DNA from: Lutibacter oceani
GTDB lineage: Bacteria; Bacteroidota; Bacteroidia; Flavobacteriales; Flavobacteriaceae
DNA length: 64,000 bases
NCBI RefSeq assembly: GCF_003384935.1
Contig: NZ_QTTQ01000012.1
Span: 1 to 64,000 of the forward strand
Direction of reading: 5' to 3'
Part shown: positions 1 through 8,610 of the stretch, piece by piece
How the letters are laid out: every line of letters starts with the position of its first letter
Numbering within the stretch: position 1 is the first letter of the stretch
Made by a program: the position numbers and the translations under genes
Notes under the pieces: model-generated
The model's input: the letters and a program-made list of their open reading frames with translations, nothing else
The model's database searches: none
What the model was told of the DNA's origin: nothing

Positions 1-17
1 TTAACGCCAAAACACGT

Positions 18-137
18 ACATATAAATCAAAATGTAAATTATAAAAGCTATCGAAGAAATAAACAAAATTTACAGTATTTGACTATTTAATAAAAGGAAT
101 TTTAATAAAAAAATGGTCAACCTATATCAGTATAATA
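18..137 (+). repeat. upstream element, copy 1 (shared with 12134-12303)
   Basis: The stretch before the first gene resembles the stretch before the P-type ATPase. The best block is 115-137 against 12281-12303 (GGTCAAMCTATWTCAGTATA plus ATA, two differences in 23). A second block, around 48-72 against 12148-12172, shares ATCG, AAATAAA and AAATTTAC in the same order. Both copies lie 50-90 bp before a gene that has no attC-like spacer directly in front of it. Function unknown; it could be a promoter region or the edge of a mobile unit. Confidence 0.45.
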
Positions 138-200
138 CATTATGAAGTGTAACAATTCTTTCCATTATTAGTCCTTCTTATTAAGAAACTATAATTAAAT

Positions 201-1928
201 ATGAAAAATATAACCATTACGAGCATAATCCTTTTCCTTTTAATAAATATAAATTATACGTTTTCACAAACGAAAAATAACACTATTGAAAGTCCATTAG
301 AATATATTCATCACAGAAACGAAGCCATAAGCTTAGTTAAGAATGAAAAATGGCAAGAATCCATTGAAATTTTAAAAAACCTAACCACACAATATCAAAA
401 CGACGCTGATTTATTTTATTTATTAGGGCTGTCCTATTATGAAACTGGACAGTTTACAAATGCAATTATGGTATTAAAAAAAACTCTTGAATCTGGAGGT
501 ACTATTTTAACGGATATTCCGACAGGCTCAGCACCCTCAAATGATATAATGATTAAAATTGCCAAAGCCTATGCTGAAGATGGAGATAAGGAGAATGCTT
601 TATTATGGTTACAAAAAGGATTTGCATCTCGTTATGACGAAAAACCATTCTTAAAAGGGGATGCTGCTTTTAAAGACTTCATAGAAGATGAAAATTTTTT
701 AGCACTATTTGGAAATGATAATCAAGCAAATATTACAAGAGAAGAAACTTGGGTTAAAGATATTTCATACTTAGAAAACAGAATTAACGAGTTACATTAT
801 AGCCCTTATCACGCTATTTCCAAAACAGAATTATCAAAAGCAATTCTAAATTTAAAAACAAAAATAGCGTCATTAAATGATGAACAAATAATTGTAGAAT
901 TAATGAAAATTGTTGGTAGTTTGGGCAATGGACATAATTTAATTATTCCAACATCCCCTAACAAAGATGCCTTAAAAAAGCTTCCCGTTCAGTTTTATCA
1001 GTTTAGTGATGGAATTTTTATTGTTGATGCTGAGATAGGTTTTGAAAAATGGATTGGTTATGAAGTGGAATCGATTGAAAATACAAATGCTGAAGAAGCG
1101 CTGCAAAAAACAAATGCCATAAATGCTAGAGATAACGATATGCAAACACTTTGGTTGGGTCCATATTATTTAGGACTCCCAGATGTATTAAAAGGTTTAG
1201 GAATTGTTGAGAACGCCAATCAAGTTGCAATTACTTTGAAAGACAGAAGTGGAAAGTCTCAAAAAATAATAATGAATCCAGTTTCTTGGAATTTTTCTGA
1301 CTTCCCAAAAATGCCAAAACTAAAAGACAAAGAACAACCATTATTCTTGTCGAAAACAGAAGACCCTTATTGGCACAAATTAATCCCAGAAAACAATAGC
1401 ATCTATGTTCAGTTTAATATAGTTACACAAAAGGAAACACAAACTTTAAAAGATTTTAATATCGAATTACGTAGTCAGATATCCAAAAACAAGGTTCACC
1501 ATTTAATATTAGATTTGAGACATAATCACGGTGGAAATGGTTCTATATTGCCACCAATGTTAAAAACCATTATCAATTTCGAAATTATGAATCCAGATGG
1601 AAACGTTTTCGTATTAATGGGACGGGAAACTTTTTCTGCGGCTCAAAATTTGTTAACGGATATCACAAAATATACTGATGCAATTCTTGTAGGTGAACCC
1701 AGTGGTTCAAAACCAAATCATATAGGAGAAGCAGGATGGTTTAAGTTACCATATTCAGGATTAATGGGGCTTATTTCTACACAGTTTCATCAAACATCAA
1801 AAGCAGAAGACAATAGGAATTGGATTGCTCCCCATATTCCAGTAAACGCATTATCAACTGATTATTTTAATGGAAATGACAAGGCTTTAAATACCATAAT
1901 GGAGGTAATAAAGTCTGATAAAAACTAG
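201..1928 (+). CDS. TPR and S41-peptidase-like exported protein
   Basis: A 575-residue protein with a signal peptide (about 1-22, ending TFSQ), so it is exported. Residues about 40-145 hold TPR-type helices (LFYLLGLSYYETGQFTNAI). The C-terminal part resembles the tail-specific protease fold (S41, TSPc): LDLRHNHGGNG near 437, GRETFSAAQN with Ser479 in the nucleophile position, then ILVGEPSGSKPN. The usual S41 Lys is not obvious, so activity is uncertain. A spacer repeat starts at the base after the stop codon. It is the first gene of the cassette-like array, and no sigma-A promoter is recognisable in front of it. Confidence 0.8.
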   Translation: MKNITITSIILFLLININYTFSQTKNNTIESPLEYIHHRNEAISLVKNEKWQESIEILKNLTTQYQNDADLFYLLGLSYYETGQFTNAIMVLKKTLESGGTILTDIPTGSAPSNDIMIKIAKAYAEDGDKENALLWLQKGFASRYDEKPFLKGDAAFKDFIEDENFLALFGNDNQANITREETWVKDISYLENRINELHYSPYHAISKTELSKAILNLKTKIASLNDEQIIVELMKIVGSLGNGHNLIIPTSPNKDALKKLPVQFYQFSDGIFIVDAEIGFEKWIGYEVESIENTNAEEALQKTNAINARDNDMQTLWLGPYYLGLPDVLKGLGIVENANQVAITLKDRSGKSQKIIMNPVSWNFSDFPKMPKLKDKEQPLFLSKTEDPYWHKLIPENNSIYVQFNIVTQKETQTLKDFNIELRSQISKNKVHHLILDLRHNHGGNGSILPPMLKTIINFEIMNPDGNVFVLMGRETFSAAQNLLTDITKYTDAILVGEPSGSKPNHIGEAGWFKLPYSGLMGLISTQFHQTSKAEDNRNWIAPHIPVNALSTDYFNGNDKALNTIMEVIKSDKN

Positions 1929-2060
1929 GTTAACAACGTGTTATAATTAATTGCTTGGTTATAGCCTACTTACGAAAATCCTCGCGGATTTTGCATTCAG
2001 TTTTTATTTGCTAAATTACGTACTTAATCGCGCTACTAAACATACACAAACAAGTTGGCA
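1929..2060 (+). repeat. attC-like spacer repeat A
   Basis: Starts directly after the TAG of the S41-like gene. The left arm carries TTAACAACGTG and AATTAATTGCTTGG. The core hairpin is AAAATCC-TCGC-GGATTTT (1975-1992). The right arm carries CGCGCTACTAAACATAC and ends AAGTTGGCA. The two arms pair imperfectly, with more unpaired bases on the right. Confidence 0.75.
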
Positions 2061-2158
2061 GTAATTAGGGATCTAAAAATAAATCGAAATATCTGTCATA
2101 TTTTGATAACTCTTGTCACTAAACAAGTAGAGAGTAATAATGAAAGATACAAAAACCA

Positions 2159-2650
2159 ATGACAGAAATATTTGAACAACTACTTGAGAATAATAAAGAG
2201 AAAATTTACAGAATTTGTAAAATTTACGCAGTTACCCCTTTAGAACCTCAAGACCTTTTCCAAGAAGTGATTTTTGCAATTTGGAAATCTATATCAAGCT
2301 TTAAAGGCAATTCGAGTATTGACACTTGGATTTACAGAATTACTCTAAATGTCTGTCTTCGCTCAAAACAAAAGTTAGAGAAAAAGAATTTTAAAACAGT
2401 TCGTTTAGAATCTGTTCAATTTGTTCCTGTTGATATGCCTCTTGATAGGACACAACAAGCAAAGCAAAAAGCACTTACTTCTTGTATCTCTTCATTGAAC
2501 GAAACCGATAAATCAATTATCATTCTTTATTTAGAAGAATTGAGATATAAAGAAATTGCAGAAATAACAGGAATGACAGAGAATTATATAGCTGTGAAAA
2601 TGAAAAGAATAAAAAAAACTCTATTAAATTGTATAACATATAAACTATAA
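2159..2650 (+). CDS. ECF RNA polymerase sigma factor
   Basis: A 163-residue sigma-70 family protein of the extracytoplasmic-function type. Region 2 is visible at about 30-75 (PQDLFQEVIFAIWKSISSF, then DTWIYRITLNVCL) and region 4 at about 108-160 (LNETDKSIIILYLEELRYKE, then IAEITGMTENYIAVKMKRIK). It would direct core RNA polymerase to a small regulon. The next gene starts 4 nt after the stop and no anti-sigma factor of ordinary type follows. It lies between spacer copies A and B, so the sigma factor and its partner form one two-gene unit. The target promoters cannot be read from this window. Confidence 0.93.
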   Translation: MTEIFEQLLENNKEKIYRICKIYAVTPLEPQDLFQEVIFAIWKSISSFKGNSSIDTWIYRITLNVCLRSKQKLEKKNFKTVRLESVQFVPVDMPLDRTQQAKQKALTSCISSLNETDKSIIILYLEELRYKEIAEITGMTENYIAVKMKRIKKTLLNCITYKL

Positions 2651-2654
2651 TATT

Positions 2655-2945
2655 ATGTGGAATAATAAACAAAAAGACATTTGGAAAGACATAAAAGATA
2701 CTTGGAATAAACAACCTCAATCCGAAAAAATTAATATTCAGGTATCACAGCTCTTAAATGAATTTAATGGTAAGATAAGTCAATTCGAGAAAGATTCAAT
2801 TAATTCTGATATAGCTACTTTGAAAGTAAATTGGGCTAAAACCAAAAAAGATAAAGTCAGTCAATTTGAAAAAGATTCAATAAAAAAAGACATCAACATC
2901 ATTTCGGAATCTATAAAGAAAATAATTGATAGATTTAAGCGATAA
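2655..2945 (+). CDS. small partner of the ECF sigma factor, repeat-containing
   Basis: A 96-residue soluble, highly charged protein that I do not recognise as a named family. It contains the octapeptide SQFEKDSI twice (42-49 and 69-76), each in an amphipathic helical context, so it is probably an internal duplication of a helix-turn unit. No membrane segment or signal peptide is visible. It starts 4 nt after the sigma factor stop, which implies translational coupling. By position it may be a regulator of the sigma factor (anti-sigma or co-factor), but that is inference. Spacer B begins 11 nt after the stop. Confidence 0.75.
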   Translation: MWNNKQKDIWKDIKDTWNKQPQSEKINIQVSQLLNEFNGKISQFEKDSINSDIATLKVNWAKTKKDKVSQFEKDSIKKDINIISESIKKIIDRFKR

Positions 2946-2956
2946 AAACTACTGGG

Positions 2957-3088
2957 GCAACAACGTGTATAATTAATTGCTAGTTCTAGCCTACTTACGA
3001 AAATCCTCACGGATTTTATAGGTTAGTATTTATTTACTAAATTAGTTGCTTAACCGCGCAACAAAACATACCAAAAGCCCTTGTGCGT
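2957..3088 (+). repeat. attC-like spacer repeat B
   Basis: Close relative of copy A: GCAACAACGTGTATAATTAA on the left, core AAAATCC-TCAC-GGATTTT (3000-3017), right arm TTGCTTAACCGCGCAAC, and end CCCTTGTGCGTC. It follows the sigma factor partner gene. Confidence 0.75.
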
Positions 3089-3172
3089 CATATGATGAAC
3101 AACAGTAATAAAGAAAAACGGGAAAGCTGAAAACCGATTAGAGTAAGCACTTAAAACTAAAACTGACCAAAT

Positions 3173-3628
3173 ATGAAATCAACTTTTAAATTTTTAATTG
3201 CTGTGATTTGCTTTACTGCATTTTCGACTATTTCTGTTTTCGGACAAACAACTGATGAACAAAAGCTTTTGTACAAAACTGGAAATCCAGCGGAATGGCC
3301 TAAAGACCAAGATGCAGTTGTGTCTGCACCAAATAACCATAAAATTTTACTGGAAAACGACAAAGTAAGAGTTTTGGAGGTAACTCTTGCGCCAAAAGAA
3401 TTAGAACCTGTTCATCATCATCAGTGGCCAAGTGTACTTTACATAATGGAAGCGGGAGATTTCATTGACCGTGATGGAGAAGGAAATGTAATTATGGATA
3501 CTCGTCAAATACCTGAGCCTCTTGTTTTCCCAATGACAATGTATAAAAATCCAGAGGCACCACATTCAGTAGAGAATTTAAGTGGCACTAAAATAATTAG
3601 ATTGATTAGAGTGGAAATGAAACAATAA
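3173..3628 (+). CDS. exported cupin-domain protein
   Basis: A 151-residue protein with a signal peptide (1-25, ending SVFGQ). A single cupin barrel follows: motif 1 is EPVHHHQWPSVLYIMEAGDF, giving His81-83 as likely metal ligands, and motif 2 is around APHSVENLSG with His131. Small periplasmic cupins of this type bind a metal and are often of unknown substrate; nothing here shows the reaction. It is a single-gene unit between spacers B and C. Confidence 0.85.
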   Translation: MKSTFKFLIAVICFTAFSTISVFGQTTDEQKLLYKTGNPAEWPKDQDAVVSAPNNHKILLENDKVRVLEVTLAPKELEPVHHHQWPSVLYIMEAGDFIDRDGEGNVIMDTRQIPEPLVFPMTMYKNPEAPHSVENLSGTKIIRLIRVEMKQ

Positions 3629-3661
3629 TTTCCAAATTTAAAAATTAACGGATAAAATACG

Positions 3662-3798
3662 AACGCATAACAATGGGTATAAAAAATTGCTAGTTTTAGA
3701 TTAAAAAATGTAAGTTACTTTGTTTGCTTGCATCTTATTTTCTTTCGAAAAATCTTCGTACACAAACATGCAACTTTCCATATACATAAACGTTAGCA
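3662..3798 (+). repeat. attC-like spacer repeat C (degenerate centre)
   Basis: The left arm is AACGCATAACAATGGGTATA followed by AAATTGCTAG. The right arm is ATGCAACTTTCCATATACAT ending ACGTTAGCAAC. TAAC, GTATA and AATTGC on the left find their complements in order on the right. The centre shows no core hairpin. The flank TACGAACGCA is shared with copy G. Confidence 0.6.
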
Positions 3799-3815
3799 AC
3801 AATAATGACAAAATC

Positions 3816-4988
3816 TTGAAAGCATCGATAAAAAACAGAATACAATCTTTAGATTTCTTGAAAGGAATAGTTCTAATTCTTATGGCATTAGACCATACTC
3901 GTGATTTTTTTCACAACGATGCGTTTTCAATAAACCCTACTGACCCAAATACAGCAGATTGGTTTGTTTTTATAACAAGATGGATAACACATTTTTGTGC
4001 GCCTGTATTCTGTTTTCTTGCCGGAATTTCTGCTTTTTTAATTAGTAGAAAAAAAACTAAAAATCAACTTGCTAAATTTCTTTTAAAACGTGGAATATGG
4101 TTGATTTTTATAGAGTTAACGTTAGTGAATTTTGCTTGGAATTTTGATATTTATTTTACCTATAACGAATTAGCCGTTATTTGGTCATTAGGAATGAGTA
4201 TGGTTTTACTTGCTGGTATAATATACTTGCCGAAAAATATTATTCTACTTATTAGTGTTATACTAATTTTTGGTCATAATCTTCTCGATAGTCTTAATTT
4301 TAATGAGAGTTTTTTATGGTCATTAGTCCATCAAGAAAATGGGGTTAACATATTTGGAGGAAGAAGACTTTATGTTTCTTATCCTATAATTCCCTGGGTT
4401 GGTGTTATGTCTCTTGGATTTTGGTTTGGTGCTTTGTACAATAAAACTGTTGATGTTAAATTTAGAAAAAAAGCACTTAACATTTTGGGAGTATCTCTAA
4501 TAGCTTTGTTTATAATATTACGCTATTCAAATTACTATGGAGATTTAAATCAATGGCAAGGATATAACAATATATCCAAAACACTTATGTCATTTATGGC
4601 AACTACAAAATACCCACCTTCATTGTTATTTTTACTAATGACCTTGGGGCCTTCATTTTTATTTCTTGCAAACACGGAAAAATTAAAGGGGAAAGTTGTT
4701 TCTTTCTTTCAGACATTTGGGAGAGTACCATTCTTCTATTACATACTGCACTTATATCTAATACACTTTTTAGCTGGAATAATGGCTAAATTAACTGGAT
4801 TTGGATGGACAATGATGGTACTACCAAAATGGGTAACTGATATGGAAGAATTAAAAGGTTATGGATTTAATTTGTGGATTGTATATGTTGTTTGGATATT
4901 TATAATCCTTTTATTATATCCACTTTGCAAAAAATTTGACAAATACAAAATGAATAATAAAGATAAAAAGTGGTTAAGTTATTTATAA
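3816..4988 (+). CDS. DUF1624 / acyltransferase-like multi-spanning membrane protein
   Basis: A membrane protein with about ten hydrophobic segments. The N-terminal signature is IKNRIQSLDFLKG, then MALDHTRDFFH, as in DUF1624 and heparan-alpha-glucosaminide N-acetyltransferase-like proteins, which are thought to move acyl groups across the membrane onto sugars. The His of ALDHTRDFF would be the candidate catalytic residue. The frame is open from 3720, but 3720-3798 lies inside spacer repeat C. I therefore prefer the TTG at 3816, giving MKASIKNRIQSLDFLKG; ATG 3768 is the alternative. The substrate cannot be told. A single-gene unit. Confidence 0.75.
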   Translation: MKASIKNRIQSLDFLKGIVLILMALDHTRDFFHNDAFSINPTDPNTADWFVFITRWITHFCAPVFCFLAGISAFLISRKKTKNQLAKFLLKRGIWLIFIELTLVNFAWNFDIYFTYNELAVIWSLGMSMVLLAGIIYLPKNIILLISVILIFGHNLLDSLNFNESFLWSLVHQENGVNIFGGRRLYVSYPIIPWVGVMSLGFWFGALYNKTVDVKFRKKALNILGVSLIALFIILRYSNYYGDLNQWQGYNNISKTLMSFMATTKYPPSLLFLLMTLGPSFLFLANTEKLKGKVVSFFQTFGRVPFFYYILHLYLIHFLAGIMAKLTGFGWTMMVLPKWVTDMEELKGYGFNLWIVYVVWIFIILLLYPLCKKFDKYKMNNKDKKWLSYL

Positions 4989-4994
4989 ATTAAT

Positions 4995-5064
4995 GTTGCC
5001 AACACCGTGTATAATTAGTTGCTTAACCGCGCAACTAACCATTAATAGGACGAGACATTTGAAA
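4995..5064 (+). repeat. attC-like spacer repeat D (arms only)
   Basis: A 70-bp form. The left arm GTTGCCAACACCGTGTATAA runs into TTAGTTGC, then only TTAACCGC, then GCAACTAA and ATTAATAGGACGAGACATTTG. TTAGTTGC and GCAACTAA are perfect complements. The roughly 60-bp centre of the other copies is absent. The end matches copy H (CGAGACTGTTGG). Confidence 0.65.
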
Positions 5065-5176
5065 AAACTACCCGAATTCAATAACCTCAATCAATAATTT
5101 CAATATGTTATTTTTTTGTAACCTAACTGTTTAATTAGACGTCCAAAGAGCAAATAACATTTAGAAAAATTAAAAA

Positions 5177-6262
5177 ATGCAAAAAGCAAATTATTTAAAG
5201 TCCCTATTAATCGCAATTACTGTATTGTCTCTTAATTCACAATCTATAATCTACTCACAAAATTTCGAATTAAAAATTGATAGTTTATTGCAGGAAAAAT
5301 ATCAACCGAATGCTCCTGGAGCAACCTTCTTGATTTCTAAAAACGGAACTATCGTTTATAAAAAAGCCTTCGGTCTTTCAAATTTAGAATTAAATCTTCC
5401 TATGCATACGGAAAACGTCTTCGAAATATCTTCTATGACAAAACAGTTTACAGCAGTATCTATTTTAATGCTTATGGAAAAAGGCAAACTGAATTTGGAT
5501 GAAGAAATAACTAAGTTCATTCCTGATTACCCAACAAATGGACATAAAATTACAGTTCATCACTTATTAACACACACATCAGGAATTTAAGATTTTACCA
5601 GGGTTAAGGGGTTAAATGCAATTTCGACACAAGATTTAACCCCTTTAGAGCTAATAGGCTTTTTTAAAAATGAACCTATGGATTTTCTTCCTGGAGAAAA
5701 ATTTAAATATAATAATTCAGGATATGTAATATTAGGTTATATCATTGAAAAAGTAACTGGACATCCCTATGCTAATTTTGTTGAAGAACAAATTTTTAAA
5801 AAAATAGGAATGACATCTTCACAATATGGAAGTCATAGAGAGGCTATTAAAAACAGAGCTTCGGGTTACCATAATAAAAATGGTTATGTTAATCGTAGAC
5901 AAGTTAGTTATTCTTTTGCTTATTCTACTGGTGCATTGATGTCTACTGTGAATGATATGTTTACTTGGCAAGAAGCCATAAAAAATAACCTTTTAATTAG
6001 TAAAAAAACAACTGATAAAGCATTCTCGAATTATACATTGAATAACGGAGAACATATTAACTATGGTTATGGATGGCATATTAAAGAAAGAAATGGAATT
6101 TCTACAAGGGAACATGGAGGACACTTTTTCGGATTCAAGTCTATGGGTGTATATCTTCCTGACTATGATATTTATGTTGTTGGACTGAACAACTGTGATT
6201 GTAACTCACCAACAAAAATTACCAGAGAAATAGCAGAATTGGCAATGAAGACTTTAAATTAA
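5177..6262 (+). pseudogene. serine hydrolase (beta-lactamase / class C PBP family) split by an in-frame stop
   Basis: One reading frame of 362 codons is interrupted by a single TAA at codon 138 (5588-5590). Codons before and after are in the same frame and give the usual family order: signal peptide (1-28), SMTK (the SxxK nucleophile motif) near residue 86, HHLLTHTSGI, then after the stop DFTR, FKYNNSGY (the YxN motif) and REHGGHFFGF (the HxG motif). Members hydrolyse or transfer D-Ala peptides, beta-lactams or esters. Without read-through, neither fragment has all catalytic motifs. ATG 5678 could restart translation of the C-terminal part. It is a recent nonsense mutation or a sequence error, since the rest is intact. 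Confidence 0.85.
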
Positions 6263-6264
6263 AA

Positions 6265-6397
6265 ACACAATACCGTATAAAATTAATTGCTAGTTCTAGC
6301 CAGTTTACGAAAGTCCTCGCGGACTTTCTATCTGTGATTTATTTGCTAACTTTAGTGCTTAAAACACGCAACTAATCTTATACAACCAAGTTGTAAC
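6265..6397 (+). repeat. attC-like spacer repeat E
   Basis: Begins 2 nt after the stop. The left arm is ACACAATACCGTATAAAATT then AATTGCTAGTTCTAGCC. The core hairpin is GAAAGTCC-TCGC-GGACTTTC (6309-6328), where copy A has AAAATCC/GGATTTT, a compensatory A-T to G-C exchange. The right arm is CACGCAACTAATCTTATACA, ending CCAAGTTGTAACC. Confidence 0.75.
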
Positions 6398-6420
6398 CAA
6401 TGCAGATTGAATTAAACTAA

Positions 6421-7212
6421 ATGGAAAAAACAATATTTGAAATATCAAAAATGGATTGCCCTTCTGAGGAAAATTTAATCAGAATGAAATTAGATGGTAT
6501 TTCGAGTATTAATCATTTAGAATTTGATATTGCTAACCGAAAACTGATAGTTTTTCATAACGGAGAAATTGAGCAAATAGAAAAGTCCATTATCGAATTA
6601 AGTTTAGGTGGAAAGAAAATCTCGACTGAACAAACAGACCAACCTGAATTTAAAGAAAATACAAACCAAATAAAGTTACTTTGGTCGGTACTTGCAATCA
6701 ATTTTGTCTTTTTCATAATCGAAATGTCAACTGGAATTATTTCAAAATCTTTGGGACTTGTTGCCGATAGTTTAGATATGCTTGCCGACAGTTTTGTTTA
6801 TGGAATTAGCTTGTTTGCTGTTGGTGGAACATTAATTAAGAAAAAGCGGATTGCAAAACTTGCTGGATATTTTCAAATTACACTTGCCATTATCGGATTT
6901 GTAGAAGTTTTAAGAAGATTTTTCGGAGAGGAAAAACTTCCAGATTTTTCTACTATGATTATCATTTCGATTTTAGCACTTATTGCAAACGGAATTTGTC
7001 TTTACATCTTGCAAAAGTCAAAAAGCAAAGACGAGGCACATATGAAAGCGAGTGTGATATTCACATCAAATGATGTAATAATAAATTTAGGAGTAATTAT
7101 TGCAGGATTTTTAGTTCATTTGCTAAATTCTAACAAGCCTGATTTGATTATAGGAACGGTTGTTTTTATACTTGTAATTCAAGGAGCCTATAGGATTTTA
7201 AAACTTGGATGA
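6421..7212 (+). CDS. cation transporter, CDF-like, with N-terminal HMA-like domain
   Basis: A 263-residue protein. Residues 1-65 look like a heavy-metal-associated ferredoxin-like domain with MDCPSEE at 11-17 (only one Cys, instead of CxxC). Five to six membrane segments follow (about 88-105, 112-136, 146-163, 178-197, 210-233, 242-258). VADSLDMLADSF supplies a DxxxD pair (Asp119, Asp123) where zinc CDF proteins have HxxxD; the second site is FTSND (Phe214, Asp218), lacking the His. The family moves divalent metals across the inner membrane by proton exchange; the metal is not predictable and the altered site argues against an ordinary zinc exporter. Single-gene unit. Confidence 0.8.
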   Translation: MEKTIFEISKMDCPSEENLIRMKLDGISSINHLEFDIANRKLIVFHNGEIEQIEKSIIELSLGGKKISTEQTDQPEFKENTNQIKLLWSVLAINFVFFIIEMSTGIISKSLGLVADSLDMLADSFVYGISLFAVGGTLIKKKRIAKLAGYFQITLAIIGFVEVLRRFFGEEKLPDFSTMIIISILALIANGICLYILQKSKSKDEAHMKASVIFTSNDVIINLGVIIAGFLVHLLNSNKPDLIIGTVVFILVIQGAYRILKLG

Positions 7213-7224
7213 TAAAAAAGCACA

Positions 7225-7357
7225 GGTTACAACATTAGGTATAAAAAATTGCTTAATTCAATAAAATAGAATGATTCTAATAAAAAAAAATTAAATTTAA
7301 TCATTGGAAAATTGCGTTTTCAAAACCCGCAACTTTTCATGCTCAAACCCTTTGTGC
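7225..7357 (+). repeat. attC-like spacer repeat F (TAGAAT core type)
   Basis: The left arm is GTTACAACATTAGGTATAAA then AATTGCTTAA. The centre carries the palindrome TAGAATGATTCTA (7267-7279) and TTAAATTTAATCATTGG. The right arm is AACCCGCAACTTTTCATGCT, ending ACCCTTTGTGC. Its core matches copies I and K rather than A, B, E and H. Confidence 0.65.
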
Positions 7358-7378
7358 ATCATATAAAAAGAGATAAGA

Positions 7379-8440
7379 ATGAACAAATTATTAAGAATGA
7401 TATATCTGATTGTTTTATTATCTCTGAACCTTTCTTGCTTTGAATCTAAAACAACCGAAAAAGAAATTAGAAAATCTGAATTGCTAAGCTCTTCAAAAAT
7501 TGACACTTTAAACTTTACTTCAGGTGTACGTGCTATCTTTCAAGACGCTAAAGGCAGTTATTGGCTTGGAAGTCAAAATGAAGGTGTAAGCTATTATGAT
7601 GGAAAATCATTTGAATACTTTACCACTATTGACGGTTTATCCGACAATCAAATCCGATCAATTCAAGAAGACAAAAATGGAAATATTTGGTTTGGAACTG
7701 CAAAAGGAGTAAGTGTCTATAACAGCGGGAGGTTTACTAACTATTCAATTAATACTAACGTTCCAAAAATTGAATGGAATGAAACTATTGGGGACTTATG
7801 GTTTTATGCAGGTGAAGAAGACGGAATAAATCGTTTTGACGGAATAAATATGAACTATTTAATTTTTCCAAAACCAAAAAATGAAAATCCGAATAATTCA
7901 TACGGTGTAACAGACATATCAAAAAATAAAGACGGAGAGGTTTGGATTGCAACATATGCGGCATTATTCAACTTTAATGGGAAAATGATAAACGTTCTTG
8001 ACAAAAAAAAATTGGAACTTAAAGACAATGAAGAATTACATATAAGAAGTGTTATAGCAGATTCAAAAGGGCGAATTTGGATAGGAAATAATGGAATTGG
8101 AGTTTTACTAATGGAGAATGATAAAACAATAAATTTTTCGGATATCAACAGCCTTATTCACAAGAATAGCGGTAAAAATGGAAATATCTCACCACCCGGG
8201 ACAATGGAACACGTTTTTGCAATTGAAGAAGATTCAGAAGGGAATATATGGTTTGGAGATAGAGATACAGGAGCTTGGAGATTTGATGGCAAAACTGTAA
8301 CAAACTATACTATTGATAAATATCTTAAATCTCAAATGATTTGGTGCATATACAGAGACAATAATAACAATTTACTCTTTGGAATGGCAGATGGAGGAGT
8401 TTATAAATTTAACGGAAAATCATTTAGTAAATGGCTTTAA
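7379..8440 (+). CDS. two-component-regulator propeller lipoprotein
   Basis: A 353-residue lipoprotein; the signal ends LSLNLSC, with a lipobox Cys at about residue 20. The rest is made of Reg_prop-type beta-propeller blades, each with a GxxWxGT/S turn: GSYWLGSQNEGVSYY, GNIWFGTAKGVSVY, GEVWIATYAALFNF, GRIWIGNNGIGVLL, GNIWFGDRDTGAWRF and a last NNLLFGMADGGVYKF. Such propellers form the sensor part of hybrid two-component systems in Bacteroidota. Here there is no kinase part and the protein ends with the propeller, so it is a stand-alone surface or periplasmic binding module. Its ligand is unknown. Single-gene unit. Confidence 0.85.
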   Translation: MNKLLRMIYLIVLLSLNLSCFESKTTEKEIRKSELLSSSKIDTLNFTSGVRAIFQDAKGSYWLGSQNEGVSYYDGKSFEYFTTIDGLSDNQIRSIQEDKNGNIWFGTAKGVSVYNSGRFTNYSINTNVPKIEWNETIGDLWFYAGEEDGINRFDGINMNYLIFPKPKNENPNNSYGVTDISKNKDGEVWIATYAALFNFNGKMINVLDKKKLELKDNEELHIRSVIADSKGRIWIGNNGIGVLLMENDKTINFSDINSLIHKNSGKNGNISPPGTMEHVFAIEEDSEGNIWFGDRDTGAWRFDGKTVTNYTIDKYLKSQMIWCIYRDNNNNLLFGMADGGVYKFNGKSFSKWL

Positions 8441-8451
8441 AGAATGAAATA

Positions 8452-8588
8452 CGAACGCACAACAATGGCTATACCTAATGCGGGCGAAAGTGCTAATATG
8501 AAAGTAATTAATTTTAATAAACTTACAGCTAAACGGAAAATGAAGTGCTTCTAATCCCGCACTACGCTTATACTTGACTGTTGTGCTT
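8452..8588 (+). repeat. attC-like spacer repeat G
   Basis: Outer ends are a perfect inverted repeat: GCACAACA (8457-8464) and TGTTGTGC (8579-8586). Inside, TATACCTAATGCGGG (8470-8484) pairs with CCCGCACTACGCTTATA (8556-8572), leaving extra bases on the right. The centre is AT-rich and different from other copies. It is the best-formed terminal palindrome of the set. Confidence 0.75.
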
Positions 8589-8610
8589 CAATATGATAAA
8601 CCATTAACCA

